From positions 2,480,001 to 2,544,000 of the forward strand of contig OZ252048.1 of assembly GCA_965247915.1 (NCBI GenBank): a DNA stretch of 64,000 bases. The letters run 5' to 3'. This document shows positions 1-8,749 of this stretch, piece by piece (within the stretch, counting starts at the first letter, position 1; each line of letters opens with the position of its first letter). Origin of the DNA: JAKZRT01 sp965247915 (GTDB lineage Bacteria > Pseudomonadota > Alphaproteobacteria > Rhodobacterales > Rhodobacteraceae). Under the pieces are notes generated by a model. That model saw only the letters and a list, made by a program, of their open reading frames with translations. It was not told where the DNA came from and searched no databases. The position numbers and the translations under genes are program-made.

Positions 1-360
1 GTCGGCCTCGAAACCCTCTTTCTCGATAGCCGCGATGTTGAAGGCCCGCGTCGCTTCGCGGGTCAGGGGAAACTGCGGCACGAGATCTTCGGGCGCGGGA
101 GGGCGGTGCGCTTTATACTCCGGATAGATGTCGTTGCGAAACGACCGGCCCGAATAATCGAATATCACCGCCACATGGGTCGGCGCGTCCCGTCCGCCGG
201 CCCCGGTCAGATAGGGGTAGAGCATATTGCAGAACCCGGCGACCGCGCCGACCGGCAGGCCATCGGACTTGCGCGTCAGCGGCGGCAGCGCGTGATAGGC
301 GCGAAAAATGAAGGCCGACCCATCGACCAGATGCAGATGACAGCCCTTGCCGAAAGCCAT
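1..360 (-). CDS. polA: DNA polymerase I, N-terminal part (cut by window edge)
   Basis: The first 120 residues of DNA polymerase I, reading leftwards out of the window. The start, MAFGKGCHLHLVDGSAFIFR, followed by AYHALPPLTRKSDGLP, is the typical beginning of the 5'-3' exonuclease domain, including the metal-binding Asp in LVDGS; VAVIFDYSGRSFRND is the next conserved block. PolA fills gaps in repair and removes Okazaki RNA primers. I chose the ATG at 358-360 because the family motif begins within ten residues of it. Everything after about residue 120, including the polymerase domain, lies outside the window. Identification is by protein motif and is firm. Confidence 0.93.
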   Translation of the reverse strand, partial: MAFGKGCHLHLVDGSAFIFRAYHALPPLTRKSDGLPVGAVAGFCNMLYPYLTGAGGRDAPTHVAVIFDYSGRSFRNDIYPEYKAHRPPAPEDLVPQFPLTREATRAFNIAAIEKEGFEAD

Positions 361-435
361 GGCGCGCCTCCCCTTCGCATTCGGTCATGACACGATTGCA
401 GCAGGCGTAAAAGACCGTCGTTACCGTAAGACTTG

Positions 436-615
436 TTAATGCGCGCCCGCGTCTGCGGCCAGGACAAAGCGCTTGTCGCAGTAGGGGCAGTTAACCCAGC
501 CCGGATCGACCGCGATCAGCAGCCAGACCCGCGGGTGCCCCAGCGCGCCCTCGCCGCCATCGCAGGCAACGCGCGCGCTGCTTACCGTTTCACTTTCGGG
601 CGGTGCGATGGTCAT
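436..615 (-). CDS. Small zinc-finger protein (zf-CHCC type)
   Basis: A 59-residue protein with Cys18, His27, Cys43 and Cys46 (VACDGG, GHPRVW, NCPYCDKRF), the C-H-C-C spacing of the zf-CHCC family related to the mitochondrial complex I subunit NDUFS6. In alphaproteobacteria such proteins are short, acidic at the N-terminus and of unproven role. The start at 613-615 (MTIAPPES) gives a normal family length. It lies 75 bases upstream of polA on the same strand. Function beyond zinc binding is inferred from the family. Confidence 0.8.
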   Translation of the reverse strand: MTIAPPESETVSSARVACDGGEGALGHPRVWLLIAVDPGWVNCPYCDKRFVLAADAGAH

Positions 616-677
616 CGGCGGGCTCCTGCATTCTGCTCGGGATTCGGGATACGCCATCGGCCCGCCCCGGGCAAGCA

Positions 678-995
678 TCAGCGCACCGGCCCGGTGCGCA
701 GGAAAAGGTAAAGCGGCAGACCGCAACTCGGCCCGATTGCAAAGCTCACCGGGATCGCGATCAGGGCGGTCCAGTTCTTGCGGACATAAACCTCGGCGAT
801 CACCCAGATCGACAGCGCCATCGTGGCGATTATCAGGTCCCAATAGAGCCCGAGAGTCGCCGGATTGGCCTTCCAGGCGGCGATCAGCAGGCTCAGGTCA
901 TAGCCGACCTCGCCAAACCAGATGTTGGTGAAATAAAGCGGCGTCACCGCGCCCCAGACGGCCAGCGCCAGATAGATCACGCGCAGGACCGACAT
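678..995 (-). CDS. DUF2834-like small membrane protein
   Basis: A 105-residue integral membrane protein with about three hydrophobic segments, near residues 4-22, 48-68 and 75-98, and a conserved-looking TNIWFGEVGYDLSLLIAAW stretch between the first two. It resembles DUF2834 proteins, which have no assigned activity. Its ATG overlaps the stop of the preceding lipoprotein gene (ATGA, 993-997), so it is probably translated with the argH operon. In many relatives lysA sits near argH; here this gene takes that place. Family name from memory; function unknown. Confidence 0.75.
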   Translation of the reverse strand: MSVLRVIYLALAVWGAVTPLYFTNIWFGEVGYDLSLLIAAWKANPATLGLYWDLIIATMALSIWVIAEVYVRKNWTALIAIPVSFAIGPSCGLPLYLFLRTGPVR

Positions 996-1135
996 CAGAT
1001 GCTGCCTTTTTCAGGGGTCAGGCCGACGCCCTGCTCGGCCACCGGTGCCACCGCGCCCGCAGGCGCCACCGGGTCACCGGCGACGCCGCATGCCGCCAGC
1101 GCGGTCAGCGCCGCGACAAGTGCGGCGCGGATCAC
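995..1135 (-). CDS. Small lipoprotein behind argH (LptM-like)
   Basis: A 46-residue lipoprotein. It starts with GTG at 1133-1135, overlapping the argH stop as GTGA, and ends as ATGA with the next gene. The N-terminus is a short signal peptide with a lipobox (TALAAC, Cys16 as the lipidated residue) followed by a Pro/Ala/Gly-rich tail ending in GVGLTPEKGSI. Tiny lipoproteins at this position, next to argH or diaminopimelate genes, are often annotated as LptM/YifL, which helps LPS-transport assembly in E. coli. Assignment to LptM is inference from position, size and lipobox. Confidence 0.72.
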   Translation of the reverse strand: MIRAALVAALTALAACGVAGDPVAPAGAVAPVAEQGVGLTPEKGSI

Positions 1136-2529
1136 CCGAGCACCCCGCGCCAGCGCGCCACTTGCGCGCGCACCCGCGCCGGTGCGGTGCCGCCGTACGA
1201 CATCCGGCTGGCCACCGAGTTCTCGACCCCCAGCACGCCATAGACATCGTCGGTGATGGCCCCGTGAACGCCCTGCATGTCGGCCAGGCTCAAATCGGCC
1301 AGATCACAGCCTTGCTTCTCGGCCAGCGCCACCAGCGCCCCGGTCGCATGATGGGCCTCGCGGAACGGCAGACCGGTCACGCGCACCAGCCAATCGGCCA
1401 GATCGGTCGCGGTCGAAAACCCCGACCCGGCGGCAACGGCCAGCGCTTCGCGGTTGGCGGTCATGTCACCCACCATCCCGGTCATCGCGGCCAGCGCCAG
1501 CGCCAGGTTGTCGGCCGCGTCAAACACCGCTTCCTTGTCTTCCTGCATGTCCTTCGAATAGGTGAGCGGCAGACCCTTCATCACTACCAAAAGCCCCACC
1601 ATGGCGCCCATGATCCGTCCGATCTTGGCGCGGATCAGCTCGGCCGCGTCGGGGTTTCTCTTTTGCGGCATAATCGACGATCCGGTCGAAAACCGGTCGG
1701 AAAGCGTGACGAAACGAAACTGCGCCGAGGACCAGATCACCAGCTCTTCGGCCAGGCGCGAAAGATGCATGGCGGCGATACTGGCGCAGCTCAGAAATTC
1801 CAGCGCGAAATCCCGGTCGCTGACCGCATCGAGCGAATTGGCCGCGGGCCGGTCAAAGCCAAGCGCGGTCGCGGTCATATCCCGGTCAATCGGAAACGAC
1901 GTCCCGGCCAGCGCCGCCGCCCCCAGCGGGCATTCGTTCATCCGCGCCCGGGCATCGGCAAACCGCGACCGGTCGCGGGCGAACATCTCGACATAGGCCA
2001 GCATGTGGTGGCCCCAGGTTACTGGCTGGGCAACCTGCAAATGCGTGAACCCCGGCATCACCCAACCGGCCCCGGCCTCGGCCTGGTCGAGAAGGGCTCG
2101 GGCGAGCCCTTTGAGGCCCGCGTCGAGCGCATCGATCTGGTCACGCACCCAAAGCCGAAAGTCGGTCGCCACCTGATCGTTGCGCGACCGCGCCGTATGC
2201 AGTCGCCCGGCGGGCGCGCCGATCAGGTCTTTCAGGCGCGCCTCGACATTCATGTGGATGTCCTCCAGAGATGCCGAAAACGCGAAGTTTCCGCCCTCGA
2301 TCTCTGACAAGACCGTGAGCAGTCCTTCACCTATCGCCTGCGCATCGCTAGGTTCGATGATGCCTGTCGCGGCCAGCATCGCCGCATGGGCGCGCGAACC
2401 GGCAATGTCGTGGGCAAAAAGCCGTTTGTCGAACCCGATCGAGGCGTTGATCGCCTCCATGATCGCGTCGGGGCCATTGGCAATCCGCCCACCCCACATT
2501 GCGTTGGCGCTTTTGGTGTCGTCGGTCAT
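1132..2529 (-). CDS. argH: Argininosuccinate lyase
   Basis: A 465-residue cytoplasmic enzyme that splits argininosuccinate into arginine and fumarate, the last step of arginine synthesis. The superfamily signature GSSIMPQKRNPD is intact in the middle of the protein, as are the N-terminal MWGGRI and TARSRNDQV motifs that bind substrate. Length is normal. The start is MTDDTKSANAMWGG at 2527-2529; a longer reading frame upstream runs into the divergent thioredoxin gene and is rejected. It heads an overlapping three-gene unit with a lipoprotein and a DUF2834-like gene. Only 26 bases separate it from the divergent tlpA-type gene, so the two promoters must overlap or lie inside the neighbouring coding sequence. 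Confidence 0.97.
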   Translation of the reverse strand: MTDDTKSANAMWGGRIANGPDAIMEAINASIGFDKRLFAHDIAGSRAHAAMLAATGIIEPSDAQAIGEGLLTVLSEIEGGNFAFSASLEDIHMNVEARLKDLIGAPAGRLHTARSRNDQVATDFRLWVRDQIDALDAGLKGLARALLDQAEAGAGWVMPGFTHLQVAQPVTWGHHMLAYVEMFARDRSRFADARARMNECPLGAAALAGTSFPIDRDMTATALGFDRPAANSLDAVSDRDFALEFLSCASIAAMHLSRLAEELVIWSSAQFRFVTLSDRFSTGSSIMPQKRNPDAAELIRAKIGRIMGAMVGLLVVMKGLPLTYSKDMQEDKEAVFDAADNLALALAAMTGMVGDMTANREALAVAAGSGFSTATDLADWLVRVTGLPFREAHHATGALVALAEKQGCDLADLSLADMQGVHGAITDDVYGVLGVENSVASRMSYGGTAPARVRAQVARWRGVLG

Positions 2530-2555
2530 CCGGCTGCGGCCTTTGGGAGAGTTGA

Positions 2556-3125
2556 ATGAAACGGCTACGTGATCTGGTCCTATACGCAAGCCTTGCCCTT
2601 GGTGCAAATGCCGCCCTTGCCGATACCGCATCGCTGGAAGCCCTGCGCGAGGGCAGCATGAAAAAACTGGTCTTCTCGGCCGCGCCGATCGAGGTGGCCG
2701 CGATTCCTTTCGAGGCGGCAGATGGCGGCGATCTGACCTTGGGTGATTTTCAAGGCAAATATGTTCTGGTGAACTTCTGGGCCACCTGGTGCGCGCCCTG
2801 CCGCAAGGAAATGCCGGCGCTGTCGGCCTTGCAGGCCGAATTGGGCGGCGACGATTTTGCCGTTGTCACCATCGCCACAGGCCGCAACCCGGTGCCCGCG
2901 ATCGAACGGTTCTTTGAAGAAATCGAGGTGACCAACCTGCCCCGGCACCGCGACCCGCGACAAAAACTGTCGCGTGCAATGGCGGTGTTCGGGCTTCCGG
3001 TCACGGTGGTGCTCGACCCGCAGGGGCGCGAGATCGCGCGGCTTCGCGGCGACGCCGATTGGGACAGCGACAGCGCCAAGGCGATAATTTCGGCCCTGAT
3101 TGCAGGCGTATCGGGCGACTTGTAG
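2556..3125 (+). CDS. TlpA-family thiol:disulfide oxidoreductase
   Basis: A 189-residue periplasmic thioredoxin-fold protein. A signal peptide covers roughly residues 1-22 (ending ANAALA), and the redox active site WCAPC is at residues 78-82 inside VNFWATWCAPCRKEMPAL. The cis-Pro loop is GLPVTVV near residue 150. Such proteins keep periplasmic or cytochrome c thiols reduced. In Rhodobacterales a TlpA-like gene divergent from argH is a recurrent arrangement. A Shine-Dalgarno sequence (GGGAGA) lies just upstream of the ATG. The exact partner protein cannot be read from the sequence. Confidence 0.9.
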   Translation: MKRLRDLVLYASLALGANAALADTASLEALREGSMKKLVFSAAPIEVAAIPFEAADGGDLTLGDFQGKYVLVNFWATWCAPCRKEMPALSALQAELGGDDFAVVTIATGRNPVPAIERFFEEIEVTNLPRHRDPRQKLSRAMAVFGLPVTVVLDPQGREIARLRGDADWDSDSAKAIISALIAGVSGDL

Positions 3126-3216
3126 AAATTGTCTAAAATTGCGAACAAAACGGGAAAATTTACCGGAAATTAGGACAAAGCGGCAAGGCTCCCAGGGTGT
3201 TTTCGAAAGTTTCGCG

Positions 3217-4041
3217 ATGATCCCTGACCCCATTTCAGCCGTTTTGGAACCTGGTAATCCGCTCAGCGTGGCGGTGACCCAACGCGACCAGCAGACCCTG
3301 CAAATGGTGCGCGACGCGCTGGCGCGGCAGGACGCGATGCTGGCCTATCAGCCGATTGTCATGGCCGCCGACCCGCGCCGCGCCGCGTTTTTCGAAGGCC
3401 TGATCCGGATCAGGGACGAAACCGGGCGCATCATTCCCGCCAAAGACTTCATCGCCGTGACCGAAACCGATGAACTGGGCCGCCAGATCGACTGTCTGGC
3501 GCTTGAACTGGGCCTGAAGGCGCTGGCCGAGGCTCCGGGTTTGCGGCTCGCGATCAATATGTCGGCGCGCTCGATCGGCTATCCGCGGTGGACCCGTATT
3601 CTGGACACGGGCCTTGACTATGGGCCGACGGTGGCCGAACGGCTGATCCTGGAAATCACCGAATCCAGCGCCATGATCCTGCCCGACATCGTGTCGGTGT
3701 TCATGGACGATCTGCAACTGCGCGGGGTCAGTTTTGCGCTCGATGATTTCGGCGCCGGCTTCACCGCATTCCGCTATCTGCGCGAATTTTTCTTTGATGT
3801 GATCAAGATCGACGGGCAGTTCATTACCGGCATCGCCTCGGACCCCGATAATCAGGTTCTGGCCCGCGCGTTGATATCCATCGGCCAGCACTTCGAGATG
3901 TTTACCGTGGCCGAAAAGGTCAGCAATCGCGACGATGCCGCCTTTCTGATCGAAGCCGGCATCGATTGCATGCAGGGCTATCTTTACGGCGCGCCGTCGC
4001 TGCGCCCCCCTTGGGAAACCCGCGCCGCGCGCAGCGCCTGA
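3217..4041 (+). CDS. EAL-domain protein, probable c-di-GMP phosphodiesterase
   Basis: A 274-residue stand-alone EAL domain without sensor or membrane segment. The signature Glu is kept, but EAL reads EGL (residues 60-62, FFEGLIR). Other catalytic blocks are present: INMSARS (Asn), LEITES (Glu), DDFGAG (two Asp), VIKIDG (Lys) and QGYLYG (Gln). The Glu of the usual AEGVE loop is present as AEKVS. This pattern is compatible with hydrolysis of c-di-GMP, though the variants make reduced activity or a binding-only role possible. The ATG at 3217 was preferred over an upstream in-frame ATG at 3100, which overlaps the tlpA-like gene. Confidence 0.88.
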   Translation: MIPDPISAVLEPGNPLSVAVTQRDQQTLQMVRDALARQDAMLAYQPIVMAADPRRAAFFEGLIRIRDETGRIIPAKDFIAVTETDELGRQIDCLALELGLKALAEAPGLRLAINMSARSIGYPRWTRILDTGLDYGPTVAERLILEITESSAMILPDIVSVFMDDLQLRGVSFALDDFGAGFTAFRYLREFFFDVIKIDGQFITGIASDPDNQVLARALISIGQHFEMFTVAEKVSNRDDAAFLIEAGIDCMQGYLYGAPSLRPPWETRAARSA

Positions 4042-4188
4042 CCGGCCCTGAACCAGCGCGGTCGAACAAGACGCCGCATTTCCCCGCGACATCCTTGATA
4101 TTACGGGCTAAGCAAGGCACTCAGAAGGCTGCAACAGCGCCGGGAGCTTCAAATTTCCGGCGGATGTTTTCTGTAACGGGAGGACCAC

Positions 4189-5202
4189 ATGAAACATCTT
4201 TTCAAATCCACGCTGACCGCGTCAGTGTTTGCGCTTGGCGCCTTAGGGGCCAGCGCCGCCGACGTGACGCTGACTATTTCGTCATGGGCACCGCCGACGC
4301 ACGGCGTGAATTCCATTTTCTGGCCCAATATCATCGCCATGATCGAGGAAGCCACCGACGGCCGCGTCAGCGCCGAGATCAAATACGGGCTGGCCAGCCC
4401 GCCCGCGCAATACGACCTGATCCTCGACGGCGCGGCCGATTTCGCCTGGATATTCCACGGCTACACGCCGGGCCGCTTCGTCGCCACCAAGCTGATCGAA
4501 CTGCCGGGCTACGTGGGCAACGCCGAGGCCGCTTCGGTCGCCTACTGGCGCGCCCAGGAAGCTTTTCTTGGGGCGGCGGGCGAACACAAGAGCGTCAAAC
4601 TGGTCGGCCTGATGACCCACGGCCCCGGCCACTTGCATTCCGACACCCAGGTTTCGTCGCTTGCCGATATTTCGGGTATGAAACTGCGCCTTGGCGGCGG
4701 CGTTTCGGGCGATGTTGGGGCGGCGCTCGGTGCCACCGGCATCCGTGTGCCCGCGCCCAAGGTCTACGAGACACTGGCCTCGAACGCCGCCGATGGTGTG
4801 ATGATGCCGATGGAGGGCAAGGCGAGCTTCAAGCTGTTTGAGGTTGCCAAACACACCTACTCGGTGCCCGGCGGGTTTTATCGCGGCTCGTTCGCCGTGA
4901 TTATGAACCTGGATGCCTTCGACGGGCTGTCGGGTGCCGACCAGGCCGCGCTCGACGCGGTATTTGGCGAACAATTGTCGCGGGTCGCGGGCGCGATGTG
5001 GGACCAGATCGACGGGCTTGGGGTCGACGCGCTTGCCGCCAGTGCCGACAACACGCACACCCTGGCCACCGACGCTGACGCTGCCGCCTGGGCCGATATG
5101 ACCGGACCGATCATCGACGGTGTGCTGGCCGAAGTGTCGGGGCTTGGCATCGACGCCGCCGCCGCGCGGGCCTTTATCACCGAACAGATGGCCGGCAACT
5201 AA
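4189..5202 (+). CDS. TRAP transporter solute-binding protein (DctP family)
   Basis: A 337-residue periplasmic binding protein with a cleavable signal peptide (residues 1-23, ending GASAA) followed by the mature start DVTLTISSWAPPTHGVN. The middle carries the family pattern for substrate clamping, including LRLGGGVSGDVGAALGATGIRVPAPKV split over two lobes. DctP proteins capture organic acids or similar anions and hand them to DctQM. The three genes lie in the usual P-Q-M order on one strand. A good Shine-Dalgarno (GGGAGG) precedes the ATG. The ligand cannot be deduced; the next downstream gene is glpD, which might hint at a glycerol-type compound, but this is speculation. Confidence 0.93.
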   Translation: MKHLFKSTLTASVFALGALGASAADVTLTISSWAPPTHGVNSIFWPNIIAMIEEATDGRVSAEIKYGLASPPAQYDLILDGAADFAWIFHGYTPGRFVATKLIELPGYVGNAEAASVAYWRAQEAFLGAAGEHKSVKLVGLMTHGPGHLHSDTQVSSLADISGMKLRLGGGVSGDVGAALGATGIRVPAPKVYETLASNAADGVMMPMEGKASFKLFEVAKHTYSVPGGFYRGSFAVIMNLDAFDGLSGADQAALDAVFGEQLSRVAGAMWDQIDGLGVDALAASADNTHTLATDADAAAWADMTGPIIDGVLAEVSGLGIDAAAARAFITEQMAGN

Positions 5203-5270
5203 CGGCGACTGACAAAACACCGCCGGGCTGCGCGCACGGCCCGGCGGACCCATGACGGGGTGGGAAACGC

Positions 5271-5765
5271 TTGGCAGGCAAAACCAACATCTGGACGCTG
5301 ATCGCCCGCGCGCCCACCTGGCTGGCCGCCTGGGTTCTGTTCATCCTGATGGCCATGACCTTTTTCGACGTGGTCCTGCGCAGCGTCGCCAATAACCCGA
5401 TCGAATCGGCCACCGAGCTGTCCCGGTTCTTCATGGCCATCGTGGTCTTTGCCTCGCTGCCGATGGTGTCGTGGAAGGGCAAACACATCGTGGTCGACCT
5501 GATGGACCCGCTGTTTTCGCGGCGCGCCGCACGGGTGCGCGACATTTTGATCGACCTGATCACCGGCGGCATCCTGCTTTGGCCCGCCAAACGGGTCTGG
5601 GACCTGGCCGAACGCGCCCGCGACTTTGGCGATGTCACCGAATACTTAGGCTTTCCGCAGTTCGTCATCGGCTGGTTCATCGCCTTTTTCGCCTTCGTGA
5701 CCGCCATCGTTTTCCTGGTCCGGGGTGCGGCCCGGATCGTCGCCCCCGACAAGGTGCCCGCCTGA
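5271..5765 (+). CDS. TRAP transporter small permease (DctQ)
   Basis: A 164-residue inner-membrane protein with four predicted hydrophobic helices and the family block ATELSRFFMAIVVFASLPMV near the second helix. It begins with TTG at 5271: an in-frame stop lies at 5253 and there is no other usable start before the first helix. DctQ anchors the large permease and is essential for Na+-driven TRAP uptake. Its stop overlaps the ATG of dctM by one base, so the two are translationally coupled. Confidence 0.9.
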   Translation: MAGKTNIWTLIARAPTWLAAWVLFILMAMTFFDVVLRSVANNPIESATELSRFFMAIVVFASLPMVSWKGKHIVVDLMDPLFSRRAARVRDILIDLITGGILLWPAKRVWDLAERARDFGDVTEYLGFPQFVIGWFIAFFAFVTAIVFLVRGAARIVAPDKVPA

Positions 5766-7078
5766 TGCTCGCTTCAATTCTCGGGCTCGGCGCGGTGCTG
5801 GTGCTGGTCTTTCTGCGTATGCCGATCGCCTTTTCCATGGGGCTGGTCGGGCTCATCGGCTTCGCCCAGATCCGCGGCTTTCACGCCGCCATTTCGATGG
5901 TTGGCCGCCTGATAATCGACACCGCCCAAGATTACGGCCTGTCGGTGGTGCCGCTGTTCATTCTGATGGGCCTGTTCGTCAGCCGCGGCGGGCTCAGCCG
6001 CGAACTTTATCAGGTCTCCAACGCCTTTCTCGGCCACTTTCGCGGCGGGCTGGCCATGGCCACAATCGTCGCCTGCGCCGGGTTTTCGGCCATGTGCGGG
6101 TCGTCGCTGGCCACGGCGGCCACGATGGCAAAAGTGGCGATGCCGCAGATGCGCAAGTACGGGTACAAAGATCACCTTTCGACCGCCTCGATCGCGGCGG
6201 GCGGCACGCTTGGCATCCTGATCCCGCCGTCGGTCATTCTGGTGATCTACGGCCTGCTGACCGAGACCAGCATCGGCAAACTGTTCATCGCCGGGGTCAT
6301 ACCTGGGATCATCGGCGTGCTTTTTTATCTGGTCGCGGTCAAGATGACGATCATCCGCGACCCCGACGCAGGCCCCGCAGGCGACCGCAGCGGCTGGGCC
6401 GACCGTCTGGCCGCCCTGCGCGGGGTCTGGGCGGTGCTTTTGTTGTTTTTTCTGGTCATCGGCGGGCTTTACGGGGCGCTGGATTTCTGGCCATTGAACC
6501 TGACCTTCTCGCCGACCGAGGCCGCGGGCATGGGCGCGGCGGGCGCTTTTCTGATCGCCCTGGCGCGCGGCTCGCTCACGTTTCGCGACACGTTTCAGGT
6601 GCTGTCCGAGGCGGCGGCGACCAGTGCCGCGCTGTTTACCGTGCTGATCGGCGCCTGGGTCTTCTCGAACTTCGTCAACCTGGCGGGCCTGCCCGAAGGC
6701 CTGCGCGCCATGGTCGCCTCGGCCGGGCTGGCGCCGATGACAATCATGCTGATGATCCTCGGCATTTACATCGTTCTGGGCTGCGTTTTTGAAAGCCTGT
6801 CGATGCTGCTGTTGACCGTCCCGATCTTTTTCCCGCTGGTCATTGGCCTCGGGTTCGACCCGGTCTGGTTCGGCATCATCGTCGTGGTGGTCACCGAGAT
6901 CAGCCTGATTACCCCGCCCGTCGGTCTCAATGTTTTTGTCCTGAAAGGCGTGGTGGGCGATGTCACGACCGCCACGATCTTCAAGGGCGTCACCCCGTTC
7001 TGGATCGTCGACATCTTCCGGCTGGCGCTGCTGGTGGCGGTCCCGTCGCTGGTGCTGTTCCTGCCGAACTCGATGTAG
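5765..7078 (+). CDS. TRAP transporter large permease (DctM)
   Basis: A 437-residue membrane protein with about twelve hydrophobic segments. It shows typical DctM/SiaM features: RMPIAFSMGLVG at the N-terminus, SVVPLFILMGLFVSRGG, GFSAMCGSSLATAATMAKVAMP (a Na+-binding hairpin region split here for length) and GGTLGILIPPSV in the first half, and TPPVGLNVFVLKG near the end. Together with the two upstream genes it forms a complete DctPQM system. Length is standard and the frame is clean. The segment between residues about 195 and 215 is hydrophilic and variable, as in other members. Confidence 0.93.
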   Translation: MLASILGLGAVLVLVFLRMPIAFSMGLVGLIGFAQIRGFHAAISMVGRLIIDTAQDYGLSVVPLFILMGLFVSRGGLSRELYQVSNAFLGHFRGGLAMATIVACAGFSAMCGSSLATAATMAKVAMPQMRKYGYKDHLSTASIAAGGTLGILIPPSVILVIYGLLTETSIGKLFIAGVIPGIIGVLFYLVAVKMTIIRDPDAGPAGDRSGWADRLAALRGVWAVLLLFFLVIGGLYGALDFWPLNLTFSPTEAAGMGAAGAFLIALARGSLTFRDTFQVLSEAAATSAALFTVLIGAWVFSNFVNLAGLPEGLRAMVASAGLAPMTIMLMILGIYIVLGCVFESLSMLLLTVPIFFPLVIGLGFDPVWFGIIVVVVTEISLITPPVGLNVFVLKGVVGDVTTATIFKGVTPFWIVDIFRLALLVAVPSLVLFLPNSM

Positions 7079-7165
7079 CGCCCCGGGCACCGCGCCGATC
7101 TGGTTGAATTCAGCGGCCAAAGGCTTAAACGCAGACCATCCGCACCAACCACCGAGCACCGCCCG

Positions 7166-8749
7166 ATGGCCGAACTTTCAGACCCCGACGCAGACACGGT
7201 CGACCTCTTTGTCATCGGCGGCGGCGTCAACGGCACCGGCATCGCCCGCGACGCCGCCGGCCGGGGTCTGACCGTCGCCCTGGCCGAGGCGGGCGATCTG
7301 GCCCAAGCCACCTCGTCGGCCTCGACCAAGCTCTTTCATGGCGGGCTGCGGTATCTGGAGTTTTTCCAGTTTCGGCTGGTCCGCGAAGCGCTGCGCGAAC
7401 GCGAGGTTCTGCTGCGCGCCATGCCGCATATCGCCCGGCCGATGCGTTTTGTGCTGCCCTATCACCGCGACATGCGCTTTGACGTCTCGACGCCCGCGGC
7501 CCGATTGCTGGGCGCAGTTCTGCCGTGGATGCGCGGCCGCCGCCCGGCGTGGATGATCCGGCTGGGGCTTTGGCTTTACGACCACCTCGGCGGGCGCGGC
7601 GCACTGCCCGGCACCCGGACGCTTGACCTCGGCGGATCGCCCGAGGGCGCGCCGCTTAAGGACCGGTTTCTCAAAGCCTTTGAATATTCCGATTGCGCGG
7701 TCCAGGATGCGCGGCTGGTGGTTCTGAACGCCCGCGACGCCGCGGCGCGCGGCGCGCGGATCATGACCCGAACCAGAGTTATCGCGGCAAGACGCCACGG
7801 CGACATGTGGACCGTCACGGTTGCGAGCAATCCGGACCAACCGGCCACGTTTCACGCCCGCGCCCTGGTCAACGCGGCAGGGCCATGGGTGGGCGATGTC
7901 ATCACCAACATCGTCCACGGCGATGCCTCGGCAACCGTGCGCCTTGTGCGCGGCAGCCACATCGTCGTCCGCAAGCTCTATGACCATGCGAAATGCTATT
8001 TCTTTCAAGGGGTTGATGGCCGGATCATCTTTGCCATTCCGTATGAGAATGAATTCACGATGATCGGCACCACCGACATTGACCACGCGGACATCTCGGA
8101 CCCGCCGGCCTGCACCGACGCCGAAGCCGATTATCTGCGATCATTCGCCAACCAGTACTTCAAGACTCCGATCTCTGCGGATGACATCGTCTGGAGTTTC
8201 GCCGGCATCCGCCCGCTTTTCGACGATGGCACCAGTTCGGCCACGGCGGCCACGCGCGACTATGTACTGCGGCTCGACACGGGCGGCGCGCCGCTCTTGA
8301 ATATCTTCGGCGGCAAGATCACCACTTACCGCACCCTGGCCGAGGCCAGCCTGGCCAAACTGGCGCCCTGCTTTCCCGGCCTCAAGCCGAACTGGACCAG
8401 CGGCGTACCGCTTCCCGGCGGTGATTTCCCGGTGGGTGGTGCGGACGCGCTGATCGAAAAACTCGGCGCGCGCTATGCGTTCCTCGACAGGTCCTGGGCC
8501 GCGCGCCTGATCCGCACCTACGGGACCGAAGCATTTGACGTTCTTGGCGCCGCGCGGTCGCGCCAGGACCTGGGCCAAGACTTCGGGCCCGGTCTTACGG
8601 CGCGCGAGCTTGACTGGGCCGCCCAGAACGAGTGGGTCGTGACCGGCGAAGATTTCCTCTGGCGGCGCACCAAGCTGGGCCTGCACCTGAGCGCCGATCA
8701 GGCCCGCGCGGTGTCGGACTATCTGGCGTCGCGGGCTGGCGCGGCATGA
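7166..8749 (+). CDS. glpD: Glycerol-3-phosphate dehydrogenase
   Basis: A 527-residue FAD enzyme that oxidises sn-glycerol-3-phosphate to dihydroxyacetone phosphate and feeds electrons to quinone at the inner membrane. The dinucleotide motif is IGGGVNGTGIARDAAGRG near residue 18, followed by the family block SSASTKLFHGGLRYLE; RPLFDDG and FGGKITTYR in the second half are also characteristic. Length matches GlpD. It is separated by 87 bases from dctM and overlaps the next gene as ATGA. Whether the neighbouring TRAP system supplies a related substrate is unknown. Confidence 0.95.
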   Translation: MAELSDPDADTVDLFVIGGGVNGTGIARDAAGRGLTVALAEAGDLAQATSSASTKLFHGGLRYLEFFQFRLVREALREREVLLRAMPHIARPMRFVLPYHRDMRFDVSTPAARLLGAVLPWMRGRRPAWMIRLGLWLYDHLGGRGALPGTRTLDLGGSPEGAPLKDRFLKAFEYSDCAVQDARLVVLNARDAAARGARIMTRTRVIAARRHGDMWTVTVASNPDQPATFHARALVNAAGPWVGDVITNIVHGDASATVRLVRGSHIVVRKLYDHAKCYFFQGVDGRIIFAIPYENEFTMIGTTDIDHADISDPPACTDAEADYLRSFANQYFKTPISADDIVWSFAGIRPLFDDGTSSATAATRDYVLRLDTGGAPLLNIFGGKITTYRTLAEASLAKLAPCFPGLKPNWTSGVPLPGGDFPVGGADALIEKLGARYAFLDRSWAARLIRTYGTEAFDVLGAARSRQDLGQDFGPGLTARELDWAAQNEWVVTGEDFLWRRTKLGLHLSADQARAVSDYLASRAGAA

